Shown: positions 23,601 through 33,385 of the stretch, in pieces
How positions within the stretch are numbered: the stretch's first letter is position 1
How the letters are laid out: each line of letters starts with the position of its first letter
Assembly (NCBI RefSeq): GCF_020085105.1
Contig: NC_058062.1
Coordinates: 5,993,945-6,057,944 of the forward strand
Reading direction: 5' to 3'
DNA from: Siniperca chuatsi
Taxonomy: Eukaryota > Chordata > Actinopteri > Centrarchiformes > Sinipercidae
Length of the DNA: 64,000 bases
Notes under the pieces: model-generated
Databases searched by the model: none
What the model saw: the letters and a program-made list of their open reading frames with translations, nothing else
Told to the model about the DNA's origin: nothing
Made by a program: the position numbers and the translations under genes

Positions 23601-26600
23601 TCGAGTCATTTTTCGAGCAAAAGTAGTTCCAGTGTCTAAATTGGTAGGATTTGTTGCTTTTCTTTGTCTTATGTGATGGCAAATTAAATATCTTTAGGTT
23701 TCGGACTGTTGTTTGGACAAACCAAAATAGATTTGATGACACTATTTTCTGACATTTTATGACCATACAATTAATCATTTCATTAAGAAAATAATAAGAT
23801 TAACTGATAATGAAAGTAATTGTTAGTTGCACCCCTACACTCAGTTTCCACTTTATTAGGTACACCTAGCTAAAACTAATGCAGTCTAACACAACAGTCC
23901 TGCAATAAATCCTACCTTGATCAAGGTTATTATGTTCAGTTTTTGTTAAAACTGTTTTAGTTTAGTTTAGTCCCCTCTTCTTGATATAATATTTGGAAAA
24001 ACCTCTCAGTAAGACAATACAATTCAACAGCACCACAAACTACATTCTCTAAAATGATCATACAGTTGAATCAACACCTCTCTAAAACAGTTTCAACCAA
24101 AACTGAACATTATAACATTCATGACGGGAGGATTGATTGTAGGGTTGTTGGATTAGACTGCATTAGACTGGAGTGTCCCAGTGTTGTGCATCAAACACAA
24201 CTCTTCACGTGTAATATAAAAGCTTCAACAAATGTTTTTTCCCTTTTCAGTTACAATCAGCTTGGAATCATTAATTTGAACAATTGAATTTTGAATTAAA
24301 GTTGAATTATTCAGATCCTTTACTTGAGTAAAAGTAGCAAAACAAAAATGTCAAAGTTACAATTAAAAGCCCTACTTTCAAGATTTTACTAAAGTATTAT
24401 CAGTAACATGTACTTGAAGTGTCAAAAGTACAAGTACTCATAATGCAGAATGTCCCTTTCAGATTGTTGTATTATTATATATAATGTTAGAAGATTATTA
24501 TAATTATTGATATATTCATATATAAGCAGCATTTTAATGTTGTGGTTGAGGTGCAGTCAATTTTAACTACTTTATATCCTTGTGGGTAAAATATACAATA
24601 CAAGCTACACATACAGTATGTTTTGTATTTAAAATCTTAATCTGCAAAGCAGTCTGCAATCTACTAGCTATACCTTTATTATAATAAATGTAGTAGAGTA
24701 AAAAGTACAATGTTTACCTCTGAAATGTATAGAGTCTGAAATAGAGTAGAAGTTTAAAGTAAATACTCTAGTACAAGTACCTACAGTCAAAGGCTGAGGG
24801 GCAGAAAAGAAAAGCAATAAAGGAGGTCTTATAACCAATAATCAAAGCCAGCTGTTGTGCTTCTGAAGCTTTATTTTCATTTACTGATTTATTTGGGATT
24901 CTCTGACTTTATGTGTGTTTTAAGTATTATTGTATTTTGGTAATGTTATGGTATTGTTTATAGAGAAAATAGATACAAAGCTCTGTAATTTCAGTTATTT
25001 TGTTAGAGTTTACAATAGTTAGTTGTGTTAAGTTTCTAAGCAGTTGTTGAGCAGTTTGTCAGAGACATTTCCCTGAAAGAACTGCTCCATTCAAACCCAA
25101 GTAAATACTAATTCATTATTCATTTAGTATTGGAAATAACTAGTGCCAAATTACATCATGGGAGTTTCCTATCAGCCAGACCTGATCTATTAATACAGTG
25201 ACAATGGTGTGTATCATTAACAGATGAGTAATTAAGGTGACTGAGCAAAATTAAAGCCCCAACTCTTTGTCCTGCTAAGACTTTGCTCTCTTCCATCTGG
25301 ACTGTCACACACGTCACGTTGGCTGGGATTGTGGCTCTCCTTGCTGCTGAAGACACAGACTTGACGCCTGACACACAAATGTGCAGCCCAACACACACAC
25401 AAGCTCTCAGGCCACGGCTGTTTCACAACTACTGTTGCACAGGAACACACTGAGTGGCACAGCAGACAAATTAAAAGAAGCTGATCAGATATCTAATCTC
25501 AGTCTCTAGTCCTCAAAAGGAGGAGGCAGGTAGATATGAGTTCTCTGTATCTGAGCAAATACTATACTACTTATACTGTAACAGATGGCTCCCTGGAGCA
25601 GGGCTCACTCGCAGGGCCTCTGCTCATTTCATATCCAATTAAAGCTCCGCTAGCACATGCTTTCCAATTACAGAGTGAGATTTACTGCCCTGAAGCAGGT
25701 CTAATCTGACAGGATACAGCAGGGACGCAGTGACAGAGGAAGAAAAGACAGGGGAGGAAACAGCAGAGAAAACAGCAACAAGTGTGCAGGAGAAGTGGAT
25801 GTAAACAATACATGCCAGCAGGTGAGAGTGCGTCAAATGAGGAAGATGAGCACAATTATTAATATTTAGCAGAAATCAGGAGAGGAGGAACTGAGTTACA
25901 CGCAAACAACACTGGTGTTCACTGAAACTCTTTATGTACTTCTCCAGCTGATAACATAGAATAATGCTTAGAAATAAGGGTTGATAGTGCGTGTGAGTGC
26001 ATGAGTCTAGAGCTGCAACAATTAGTTGAACGGCAGAAAATTTTATCGGTAACTATTTTGATAATCAAATATTCTCTGGTTCCAGCCTCTCAAGTGTGAT
26101 GATTTGCAGTTTTTCATTGTCATATATAGCAGTAAACTGAATATCTTAAGAATTTAGACTGTTAGTCAGAAAAAACAAGCAAACTGAAGACATTACCGTG
26201 GCCTCTTTTAACATTTCATAGACTAAGCGACTAATCTAAATAAAGTAATGGTTAGTTGCAGCCCTACATGAGTCTGAGTCCTTTCATCACATTCCTACAA
26301 CTGTCCATTAACTCCTGAGCAGGAGCTGGTAATGACCTCACGATGACTAGCCCGCAAAACATGACACATGTGGGGGAGACATGATAAACTTCATGTGGTC
26401 TGAGAGAGGAAACAGTAGCAGAGAGAGAAGAGAGAGGAGAGGCAGGCATTTAACGTGCTCTGCTCCTCTCTCTGGAAGATTTCTAATAGAGGGCACAAGA
26501 AAATGTGGCGCCAGAGGAGGAGGATCACAATCCTCAGGGGGTCTTTTCATCTGGACCTCTTTACTGCTAGACACACTCAGTCATGCCACCATCACCCCCC

Positions 26601-28530
26601 AGCCTTCCTCTACCTCCCTCCGATTCTGTGTTTCTATACAAATAGACACATGACAGGAGGCGAAACACACAAGCAGCCTGCAGGCTTGCAGCAAGGCTCC
26701 GGCACATGACAGTGACTCTCAGCCTTCATATGGGAACCTTCAGAATGGTCCACAATAATACAAAGGGTGACCAATGGATTTAACTGCAGCTAAGCTTAGC
26801 CAGTCTGTACAGTGGAGAGTGCTTCAGAATTCCTCAGGGCAGCTTCACCACACTGTCGAGGGGGTCCGCTTAAGCACACAGAGAGTAAACTTTGTGCGTG
26901 GAGTGTGCTGCACTTCAGGGAGCCAGCTGTTGTTCGACCGATGCCTCCTCGCTGGCATCTGTCCACCCCCAGAGAGCTTTGAGTCACACTGAAGGAGCAG
27001 TGAGTCACGGTTTAAGACTATTTGGGGAAACAGCCCATGAATGTGTAGAAAAAAAGAAGAAAGAAGAAGAAAAGACGTAGTTTTCTTCAAAAACTTTAAT
27101 ACATTAAAGCTACCTCCTTTTATTAAGGCATGCTTTCAGGGAAAGGTTAAACACAGGCTGCTAGAAAGTATTCCCTGACAGAATGCGGATATCTCAAAAT
27201 GTTTTTTATGGTTTACTTATTAATTAATTGATATTTGCATCTTGAACATCACACACTATCACACAACTGTCTTTTTTCGGTGTCTAGGATACTTTTTACC
27301 TTGTCTGCTCTCTGGAAAACAAATTAACAATTATTTGTTCATATGATTCAATTTTCTAGGTCTTTAGTTCTTATTTTATTTTATTATAAAGAGTACGGTC
27401 TAGACCTGCTCCAAAGGAAAAGTGCAATGAGATAACTTCAGTTATGAATTGGCGCTATATAAATAAAACTGAATTGAATTTTCTAGTATATGTCAATGCC
27501 AGACTTTTCTTCTTCTTGATAAGGGTTGGTGGATTCTATAAACACTGAAGCCAACAATGATAATAAGTTCACAACTTTTTTGTTCTATTCGCAACAAAGT
27601 CTAATATATTGTGTTTTTATAAATATATTATAATGTTGTCAATAAACCAAACTAAAAAATAAAAGAAGAATGTCACATCCATCACTGTATTTTTAGTATA
27701 TTGCCAAAATATAGGTTCTAGGATTGTTTTCAAATATAACAAATTGCTATCTACTTGTGTACTATGTGATTTTCTGCCACTAACTACATTATAATAGATA
27801 ATAAACATGCATTGAACACATATGGCAGAAGGAGATTTTTGTCAGTGAATAAAGTGAGTAAAGTAAAATATTTTGATATTCATTTCTATATATTATGGTA
27901 TATTATTTGCAAGAAAAAACAACAGAAAAAAGGGCAAAAATGTATTTTGTACATTTTTGACTGAGCTATATAGCTAAGTGCCAGATTTTACAAATACATA
28001 TGATGATCTTATAAAATGTGATGCATTGTTACAGATTAAAGGTTATATTGATAACATTTTTATGTAGACAAATATTTAAAAATAATAATAATACATCCAC
28101 AGAGCTTGGAAGGGTAACTACAACAGAAATGCTACTTAAACATGAAAGAATCACTTTTAACAATAAAATAATAATAATATACTCACAGGGGACACTTTTC
28201 TTCATAAGAAAAACGTTTACTTAGCTAACTGCAGGACTTTTACTATAATAATAATTTTTGTAGTGTGGTATACTTTTACTTAAATAAAGGACAACTGGTC
28301 ACAATATATTTAAGGCTATGTATGGGGATTAAATCGTGCTCAGTACAGTTGGACTAGTAAAACGTAACATGAAAGTTTATTTCCAGGGTTCAATTCATTT
28401 TCCAAATCAAACGCGTGGTATGTCAGTAGAAATACAGCTACATGTATAATTAACAGCGTGGAAGAAAACTTCACTCACCTTTGACGACAGCGCCCAGGAG
28501 CAACACGACAGGCAGATAACTGAGAAACAT
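8512..28530 (-). CDS. muc13: Transmembrane mucin, MUC13-like (14 coding exons, frame broken in exon 2)
   Basis: Seen: 14 minus-strand exons with matching phases: 28479-28530, 15245-16911, 13849-14031, 12976-13074, 12745-12854, 12597-12655, 12370-12500, 12105-12239, 11262-11304, 11009-11046, 10822-10909, 9687-9882, 9001-9033 and 8512-8640. Domain order is signal peptide, Ser/Thr mucin region with 12-residue repeats, six-cysteine EGF, SEA, six-cysteine EGF, a four-cysteine EGF-like piece, transmembrane helix and a cytoplasmic tail of about 120 residues. Known: EGF-SEA-EGF-EGF-TM is the MUC13 arrangement. MUC13 is an apical epithelial mucin that gives a glycocalyx barrier and signals through its tail. 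Odd: one base is missing in the run at 15379-15382; with it the coding length is 2964 nt (988 codons including stop). Without it translation stops at the first codon of exon 3, after 573 residues. The first intron is 11.6 kb and repeat-rich. The alternatives are MUC3/MUC12/MUC17 (one EGF fewer) or HEG1 (no SEA domain), both less likely. Confidence 0.8.
9001..9033 (-). CDS. muc13: Mucin exon 13: cytoplasmic tail microexon
   Basis: An 11-codon exon (GFHLKPKGWKK), phase 0-0, with acceptor CTTTAG and donor GTAAGG. It can be skipped without changing the frame, so an alternative tail isoform is possible. Confidence 0.6.
9613..9670 (+). repeat. 9-bp minisatellite in mucin intron
   Basis: About six units of gacggcaga/gacgacaga, ending 11 bp short of the donor of mucin exon 12 at 9681-9686. 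Confidence 0.8.
9687..9882 (-). CDS. muc13: Mucin exon 12: cytoplasmic tail, first part
   Basis: 66 codons beginning WRGCSKSKPDYSSSPYSSGD and continuing DINQPWPPGITPIPRATTNW. The basic cluster after the membrane is typical of a type I protein. Tyrosines and Ser clusters (YSSSPYSS) are plausible phosphorylation sites, which is inference only. Acceptor ATCAG, donor GTGAGT, phase 2 in, 0 out. Confidence 0.75.
10822..10909 (-). CDS. muc13: Mucin exon 11: transmembrane helix
   Basis: The exon encodes ALLAVVVISCVLGGVLLILV then LALLIYCC. This is one hydrophobic helix ending in a Cys pair that could be palmitoylated, followed by Trp-Arg in the next exon as the stop-transfer. Phase 1 in, 2 out, acceptor TTACAG, donor GTGAGA. 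Confidence 0.85.
11009..11046 (-). CDS. muc13: Mucin exon 10: EGF-like domain 3, second part
   Basis: 38 nt encoding CAFGYAGFNCND. This is the C-terminal EGF hairpin with the typical aromatic-Gly-Phe-x-Cys ending. Acceptor TTTCAG, donor GTGAGT, phase 2 in, 1 out. It precedes the transmembrane exon directly. Confidence 0.7.
11169..11352. repeat. Two (CA)n tracts flanking mucin exon 9
   Basis: CA runs at 11169-11188 and 11331-11352 flank the small exon 9 at 11262-11304. On the minus strand the second is a TG tract about 27 bp upstream of the acceptor. Confidence 0.85.
11262..11304 (-). CDS. muc13: Mucin exon 9: EGF-like domain 3, first part
   Basis: 43 nt encoding ACPSGQKAVGDMCQQ across the junction. 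The acceptor TTTGTAG sits behind a pyrimidine-rich tract and the donor is GTGAGT. Phase 1 in, 2 out. Together with exon 10 it makes a compact four-cysteine EGF-like module. Confidence 0.65.
12105..12239 (-). CDS. muc13: Mucin exon 8: EGF-like domain 2
   Basis: 45 codons, phase 1-1, with six cysteines (TNLCEQEPLPCDVSTTTC, then AVCSC, then NTSC). This is a single EGF module just after SEA. Acceptor CTTAG, donor GTAAAA. Confidence 0.8.
12370..12500 (-). CDS. muc13: Mucin exon 7: SEA domain with GSV self-cleavage motif
   Basis: The exon starts EPGSVQATVNNIF and runs through a helix (ESVDQSIKKAIANSNG). Gly-Ser-Val in this position is the SEA autoproteolysis motif, where cleavage between Gly and Ser leaves two non-covalently bound subunits. 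The donor reads ACAG followed by GCAAGT, a GC-AG type intron. It gives the phase (1) needed by the next EGF exon and an intron of 130 bp. Confidence 0.7.
12597..12655 (-). CDS. muc13: Mucin exon 6: SEA domain, middle
   Basis: 59 nt encoding LRDALKNQPGYIQSDVVQL, the SEA helix-turn-strand that leads into the cleavage loop. It is phase 0 in, 2 out. Acceptor CATAG and donor GTGAGT are good. Confidence 0.75.
12745..12854 (-). CDS. muc13: Mucin exon 5: SEA domain, N-terminal part
   Basis: The exon encodes AQVFPGQLHLTSLTFENEMS and continues into an Ala-rich helix (MTAAKISAA). This pattern of a beta strand and a first helix is the usual start of a SEA domain. It is phase 1 in, 0 out. A nearby alternative acceptor (CCCAAG) would break the phase. 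Confidence 0.75.
12976..13074 (-). CDS. muc13: Mucin exon 4: EGF-like domain 1
   Basis: One symmetrical phase 1-1 exon of 33 codons holds one EGF module. Six cysteines are spaced as in CPSVPCPLESICLNGTCQC followed by a loop to the last Cys. Acceptor CATCAG and donor GTAAGA are both good. It stands between the mucin domain and SEA, as in MUC13. Confidence 0.85.
13145..13690 (+). repeat. Family B repeat, copy 2 (mucin intron)
   Basis: The longest copy. It has ttgatatggcgaatttgtta, ccaatattcactctcctttt, tgctgagcaggtagtgtaca and a gcttatagccactttaa end. Confidence 0.75.
13849..14031 (-). CDS. muc13: Mucin exon 3: membrane-proximal Ser/Thr region
   Basis: 61 codons of Thr/Ser/Ala/Pro-rich sequence beginning VTGHTAETTTLTHSTTP and containing sequons NAT, NVT and NSS. 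The phase is 1 in and 1 out. The acceptor is TTATAG. The donor CAAG-GTTTTT is weak because T rather than G is at +5. If entered in phase 0, as the uncorrected exon 2 would dictate, its first codon is TGA. Confidence 0.75.
14300..14960 (+). repeat. Family A interspersed repeat, copy 1 (mucin intron)
   Basis: Marked by repeated ggattgccatgacatttt-like sentences, agcgccacca, cattcccatcagcctcagct and ttagcatgctaac. The same sentences recur at 19.7, 29.0-29.8 and 32.9 kb. Confidence 0.8.
15245..16911 (-). CDS. muc13: Mucin exon 2: Ser/Thr-rich domain with tandem repeats, carrying a frameshift
   Basis: The exon is almost wholly Ser, Thr, Pro and Asn codons, as expected for an O-glycosylated mucin domain, with many N-glycosylation sequons (NST, NET, NHT, NAT, NDT). 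About 27 repeats of the type NDTTITPITHTS fill its middle. The acceptor is a TAG before 16911 and the donor is GTAGGA at 15244. Toward the 3' end the open frame turns into Pro/Leu/His-rich sequence (GPHPLHLPPSPLP). The frame one base away continues as mucin-like SSSPTSISTSSSLPATSTS. That shifted frame ends in phase 1, which is what exon 3 requires. A base is therefore missing near 15379-15382. Confidence 0.8.
15556..16570 (-). repeat. Coding VNTR in mucin exon 2: about 27 units of 36 or 39 bp
   Basis: Units encode NDTTITPITHTS (36 bp), NDFTITPITHTS (36 bp) or NATTTITPITHTS (39 bp). All lengths are multiples of three. NDT and NAT units contain an N-glycosylation sequon; the NDF, NDP and NNF units lose it. 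Synonymous markers (for example tcattgctag in place of tcgttgctgg) recur 183 and then 180 bp apart, showing duplication of blocks of five units. Plus-strand frames are also open across the array, which is a by-product of the period. Confidence 0.95.
17180..17575 (+). repeat. Family B repeat, copy 3 (mucin intron 1)
   Basis: Starts gttgatatggtgaatgtgtg. Includes gctgctaaatgctccactgt and gggcaggtagcgtacag, and ends attgattagagcagctttaa. Confidence 0.75.
17576..19659. other. Mucin intron 1, left part
   Basis: Non-repetitive AT-rich sequence without supportable exons. A GC-richer patch at 18270-18480 has no convincing coding frame. Confidence 0.5.
19660..20186 (+). repeat. Family A repeat, copy 2, split by a family F insertion
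   Basis: Contains gctaattagcaaatgttagc, ggattgccatgaaatttggt and acattcccatcagccccagc. It is interrupted at 19937-20099 and resumes with gcattgtcatttggtgcatg to the aaagcaccactgtgc tail. Confidence 0.8.
19937..20099 (+). mobile_element. Short retroelement-like insertion, family F copy 1 (13-bp TSD)
   Basis: 163 bp inserted in a family A repeat. It is bounded by perfect direct repeats ATCAACATGTTTG at 19924-19936 and 20100-20112. The insert begins near tagtccctcattcgtccagg and ends actgaaaccttttctacg. It contains a hairpin (aatggtctgagaa and its partner ttctcagaccatt) and the stretch gggagccgaaacgtcttg. Long TSDs suggest target-primed reverse transcription rather than a cut-and-paste transposon. 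Confidence 0.75.
20187..20995 (+). repeat. Dispersed teleost repeat (family H)
   Basis: Recognisable sentences include ctggctccaaaagcgagtca, atccccatagggccccatgt and actgccaagatggcgccaga. The open reading frame over 20527-20865 is part of this repeat and is not a gene. It abuts family A copy 2. Confidence 0.6.
20996..23544. other. Mucin intron 1, middle part
   Basis: Mostly unique-looking sequence with no coding frame worth naming and only a short GT tract at 23004-23020. Conserved noncoding elements cannot be judged without comparison. Confidence 0.5.
23545..23840 (-). repeat. Family C repeat, copy 2 (reverse orientation)
   Basis: Reads in reverse, from agctgaaaccattagacaac to gtaattgttagttgcacccc. 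It abuts the first family E fragment. Confidence 0.7.
23838..24180. repeat. Family E pair in inverted orientation
   Basis: The left fragment (23838-23960) reads ccactttattaggtacacct and gttcagtttttgttaaaact. The right fragment (about 24000-24180) is its near complement (caaaactgaacattataaca, ggattagactgcattagact). Together they form an imperfect palindrome. Confidence 0.65.
24310..24800 (+). repeat. Family D repeat, copy 1 (AAAAGTA-rich)
   Basis: Contains ttacttgagtaaaagtagca, gtactcataatgcagaatgt, gcagcattttaatgttg and cctctgaaatgta. The same series occurs at 48.0-48.6 and 61.9-62.5 kb. Confidence 0.8.
26005..26272 (+). repeat. Family C repeat, copy 3
   Basis: Opens tctagagctgcaacaattag and closes agtaatggttagttgcagcc. 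It contains the internal gtaaactgaatatct phrase. Confidence 0.7.
27378..27480 (+). mobile_element. 3' tail of an L2-type LINE or derived SINE
   Basis: Contains gcaatgagataacttcagtt followed by ggcgctatataaataaaact and gaattgaatt. This is a well-known teleost LINE/SINE 3' end with a short terminal repeat. It lies in mucin intron 1. Confidence 0.6.
28479..28530 (-). CDS. muc13: Mucin exon 1: start codon and signal peptide
   Basis: The exon encodes MFLSYLPVVLLLGAVVK plus one base. This is a short signal peptide with a Leu/Val-rich hydrophobic core. The donor is AAAG followed by GTGAGTG, giving phase 1, which fits the acceptor of the mucin exon at 16911. The start is the first ATG of the exon, and no downstream ATG would keep the hydrophobic segment. 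Confidence 0.75.
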
Positions 28531-28800
28531 GTTTCAGGTCTTCGGTGTGACTTTATTAAACGACCAGCCTGTTGTGAAGTCCAGTGTGTTGTAGGCTACT
28601 GACGGTGTCCTCCACGGTGTAGTCGCAGCTGCCTGCTACAGGTGGCTCAGACTGGGAGCTGCAGCCTCTGACAGCATTAAAAGCTTTAGTCCCTCCTGTG
28701 ATTGGCCGGCTCTCCTGTCACTCATCATTACTGTACTGGAGCTGCTCGGCTCTGCGTCCACTCATGGACCAGTGCTTTGACTCAACCTCAACCTGTCATC
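28531..28800 (-). promoter_or_regulatory. Probable mucin 5' UTR and promoter region
   Basis: This is the sequence just upstream of the mucin start codon, less AT-rich than its surroundings. A TTTTAA tract at 28676-28685 (minus strand) lies about 150 bp upstream of the ATG and could serve as a weak TATA-like element. No transcription start can be fixed. Confidence 0.3.
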
Positions 28801-29027
28801 AACAGGAGAACTACTGTACAATAAAAGTCTATTTTTAGCTGATTGTTTACACAAAGTGAATGAAATACTTGTCTTGCTCAGCTCATATGACCAACAAATT
28901 CATAAGGATATTATATGTGTCACAGCAAAACAAAGCCCTTTTAAAATACTTTGAAAAGACAAAAGACTTTATTATAATGTAATTCACTGTGAGGATATTA
29001 TAGACATGTGATGGCAATATCAAACAA

Positions 29028-29795
29028 GACTAAGAGTCTACAGCTATGCTAACACTAGGGGCTCTGAGGGGCTGTACTTTTGAGTTAAATGCTAAAGTCA
29101 GCATGCTAACATGTTCACAGTGACATAGCCTAACATGCTGATGTTTGGCAGGTATCATTTATTATGTTCAACATCTTAGTTTAGTGTGTTGGCATGCTAA
29201 CATCAAAGTGTATACCCAAATCTAATCTAGAATTATTACTATATTTTGGCAATGTACACAAAATGCACACAAAGTGATGAATGTGACATTCTTAATTTTT
29301 TAAGTTTGGTTTATTGACAACATTATAATATAATAGTTTCCTCACTTAAAAAAAACACAAATGTCAACCTGTTTTAAAAATCAGGGGATTACCAAAGTCA
29401 TCATCTAGGAGCCATGAATGTCTCTACAAATGTTTGTGCCAATCCACCCAGTAGATGTTTCGATATTTCCCAGTTTTGTGAAAACTTTGACGTGCTGGTG
29501 GCGCCAGATCAAAAGTTAAGGGATCACCAAAGTCATTAAACGATTCATCCTGTGGGCACCATGGATACCGGTACCAGATGTCATGGAAATCCATCCAGTA
29601 TTTGTTTAGATGTGTCATAAAAACCAAAAATGTCAACCTCATGGTGCCGCTAGAGGAAGTCAGGGAATAAGCAAAGTCAGTAGGATTGATCCTCTGTGGA
29701 CAATGAATGTCTGTACAAAAATGATATGCTGATCCATCCAATAGCTGTTGAGGTATTTCAGTCTGGACCAAAGAGCAACATTGCCATCCCGAGAG
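29028..29795 (-). repeat. Family A repeat, copy 3 (two fragments, reverse orientation)
   Basis: 29028-29215 holds the gctaacatg/catgctaac part. About 29380-29795 holds the ccatgaatgtctctac, ggtggcgccag and atttcagtctggac part, separated by AT-rich sequence. It lies upstream of the mucin promoter. Confidence 0.7.
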
Positions 29796-30879
29796 CCACA
29801 GCACTAGCATAACTAAAAAATACCATAAAGAATAAGGTCACCATGAACTTAATGAAACCGGTATTGAATGTTTGTAAAGGAAACATATCAATATTCGTCT
29901 GCTGTGTACAGTGCACACATAAGAAATTCCACTCATATTTGACCAACTGTATCGTATTTGCTATCTGTCTATAAATAGTTTTGACAATGGACTTCGCACA
30001 ATGACCTGCCCAAAATCCAAATAACACAAAGCTCTATCAAACAAAGCCTATCAAGAGTATTTCTGTACAAATATCCAGTTTGATTTTAAAATAGCCATAT
30101 ATCTGGTGTTTTTTAATTCAGTTATTCACAAATACACCATTCAGTGTATACTTAAGCTGCAGACACACTTTTACCTTTTTATGTGAACTATCTCAATTTT
30201 ACCCTAAATACTTTTAATCACCAACAACATTATCAAGCACTTAACCATGACCAGGTCACCTTGACTTTAAAATGGATTTGAGTTCTGAGAACTTAAAATC
30301 CTGCTTAATGAGTTATGTGATAGATGTTTGATATTCAGACAAGTGATGTGAAACAAATACTTATTATTATACATGTTTTTATCAAAGGTTTGAAGATACA
30401 CAGGTGTATGTGAGCTTATTTTCATTATTTTTTAAAGTATGCAATCAAGAGTTTTTTTCTTTTTCTGATGGACTCTTATTGTCCAAAAATAAGAGTACAA
30501 ACTCCTTCATAATGAAAACATAATAAACCCTCCGCACTGCCATCCCTTTTCTTCCTGTTGTTATTGTGGACTTCTAAATGGGCTCGACCATTTCAGGCTA
30601 AATAGGCTTTCTTAGGAAACGCAAAGACAGCTCCTTAAAAACCATTCTGTTATATTTTCCTTTGTTATCTAACCTCTGAGACAAGCCTATGAAGAAAACA
30701 TGCAATTGCTGACAGACCCTTGTTATTTGTTCCACTTGACAACAAACCTTTTTTCCCCACTTAACCTGAATGGCATCCAGTCATCTAGATACTGTCGTTT
30801 TGATTTCATGTAAAAACTCAATGAAGGTCTACCAACTGTAACATCGTAACTAAATAACATTTAGACATTTGTCTTTGTA

Positions 30880-31015
30880 GAAACAATGTTCATGTTATTT
30901 GGGATAATCCACAGACCTCTGCAAATCCTGATTGAAATAGTGAAAACAGAAAGAGAAATAACTGTCTTCTACGCTGATGACACAGTATTTATTGAGTGAG
31001 ACCTCATAGGATATC
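30880..31015 (+). mobile_element. Reverse-transcriptase fossil of a LINE-like element
   Basis: One short frame translates to PLQILIEIVKTEREITVFYA followed by DDTVFIE and a stop. FYADDT is the catalytic motif of non-LTR reverse transcriptases, preceded by a P-L-x-x-x-I helix as in L1-type enzymes. No more of the enzyme is readable on either side, so this is a degraded fragment. Confidence 0.5.
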
Positions 31016-32914
31016 CTGTTTGTTAGACAGTGTTAAAATATTTAAATTTTTATTAAGATCATTACTTAAGTCATTTAGCAGTCTGTAAGATCTTATGCCT
31101 GAGTTCATGTGCATACCCTCCTTTATTTTATACAGACTGATCTGCTCGAAGTAGCATGCTTTGATTCAGATACAACATGGAAAAGAATGAGAAAAATGTA
31201 GTATTACCATATTTTCGGTGAGTGATTATATGATGGTATAGCATCAGTATTAAGCTGTTAATTTGCTTTCAGGCTAATATGTCCATAGCTCTCGAGCTAT
31301 ATAAAGAATCTATCAATAATTTAGACCCTAAAGCCTGCACAGAAAAAGTGAGGTTAGAAGAAAAATCAATTCTTTTGTTTCTAATAAAACTTCTACTTGC
31401 ATTCCACAGTGTACAGTACAGTACAGTAGGCTGATTTAAAAGCATTAGTAAAAACGGATTCGGTTAATAACATTCTCCTCACAAACACTCCAAACCTGTG
31501 CCAGCTTTTAATGACTTTGATGAATAGCTGTGGTCAAAGATCATGGTTCCACACTTGAGTCTGAACTGGCAAAACCTTATCATATCTAAGCTTATATTTT
31601 TCACAATATTTTTCGTTTTTCACACGTCAGATCCTCATAGAAGCAACTCCTGCTTCAAGGACAGAACAAAAATTGCTGATTAAAGCCATAATACATTCAA
31701 CACAGGTAATTTGATGTATCTTAGCACCTTTGTCTATGTTTTATGTGTTGTTCCCCTCCAAAAGACTACATAAGATGAACATTCAGTCAGTGGCTACTTT
31801 TCAAGGAAGTAACGTTTCTTTGGGAATTGGGTGTATGACTGCATAGGCACTGTTTTATAACTCAACTGATTCAGTTTTTCCATTTGTTTAACTGTGGGTG
31901 ACACAACTGGGCAATGCACATGTTGGACAAAAGCAAACAGATGAGATGAACAGTAAAGATGAATTTTGTTGAAGTTGAAGGCCCATATGACATCTCTGAA
32001 CTAGGTCAGCCAACATCAGAAAATCCTGTTTATCCTGTTTATCAAAGTAAAATTTTGTTTAGTTTCTTCTGAAGCTGAGACATGAGTGATTGATTGTTTC
32101 ATTAAACAATATCAGGAACTGTTTAGAGTACTTGAACAAATAACTTCTTTATTCAAACAACAATAAAACTCCTAATATTGTCATGATAACAGTTTGTTAT
32201 GATATACTTAGATAGATTACTTTGCAGCTCTATTTGAGCCTAAAAAATCTACAGTAATTATATGGCATTAAGCATTTTAAAATGTAACTTATGAGGGAAG
32301 TACTTGACAGATTATTACTGTTTAACTAAGGAGTGGACTTTATCTGCGCATAATATCATTAATAGCTAATTTCTCACTGCAACCTTTTAACTATTCAGTA
32401 TATTCAAGTGAAGCATTTTCCAGGCAAATTCACTTAATATCTTTTCACATTCTCCGTGTTGCCACAGCACAGCTTTTATGGCTCTGCTCTGGGACACTCC
32501 TTCATAAGAGACATAACAAATGTCCAGCATGTGTATAAACACATGCACCTTGCTGACCTCACTCTTATCTCATTCAAATACTCGGGGACACTGCAACATT
32601 TTTCAATACTTTGTGTTGATTTTCAGCCTGGCAACCACCTAGTTTAATTCCAGAGGCCTTTCAGTACTGACACAAGTGTGTCTTATTTCAGGACTGGATT
32701 CTGGGAAAAAAGGTTTGCCGCTCTTAATATTGTACAAGGTCATTTTTTATTTTCTGTTGTTGATGGATTACTTCATCCTCAGCTGTTCCCTAAAGCAAAT
32801 ATGTTTGAGGTGAAGATGCTTTTTCGGACCAAAGAGTCCAAAGTACATTTGTAACTGTTTTTACATGTGCTAAAACATGTTTTTATCCCATTATATGAAT
32901 GATATATATAAGAA

Positions 32915-33385
32915 AGACTAAGAGCCTATAGCCATGCTAACAGCTCTGTGAGGCAGTACTATAAAGTACAGTGGTGCTTCTAGCAAAATGCTAACGTCAG
33001 CATGCTAACACAATCACAATGGCAATGCTAGCATGCTGATGTTGTGTCATCTTAGTTTAGCCTGTTAACATGCTAACATTTGCTAATTAGCAATAAACAC
33101 AAAGTACAGCTGAAGCTGATGGGAATGTTGTTAGTTTTGCAGGTATTTATCTTTAGTCATAAACTAAAGTATTGGACAAATTAAAATTTTGATGGTGCTA
33201 GATGAAAAGTGAGGGTTTACCAAAGTTGTTAGAATTTATCTTAAAGGGAACATGAATGTCTGAGCCAAATTTCATGGCAATCCATCAAATAGTTATTGAG
33301 ATATTTCAGTCTGGATCAAAATGGTGCACTGACGACCAACAGACCGATATTGTCATATAGAGCCATGACAGTAACATGGCTAAAA
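32915..33385 (-). repeat. Family A repeat, copy 4 (reverse orientation)
   Basis: Starts agactaagagcctatagcca, includes catgctaacatttgctaatt and ctgatgggaatgttgttagt, and ends with atttcagtctggatcaaaat. It is nearly full length. Confidence 0.8.

Larger units (their letters stand above)
24801..28478. other. Mucin intron 1, right part
   Basis: Contains family C copy 3 and the L2-type tail at 27378-27480. 27500-28440 is strongly AT-rich. Short open frames near 26.4-27.0 kb overlap in several directions and match nothing known. Confidence 0.5.

Noticed and set aside
26264..27090. Cluster of overlapping short frames in mucin intron 1
   Set aside because: Frames on both strands overlap, with no splice-site pairing and no known motif.
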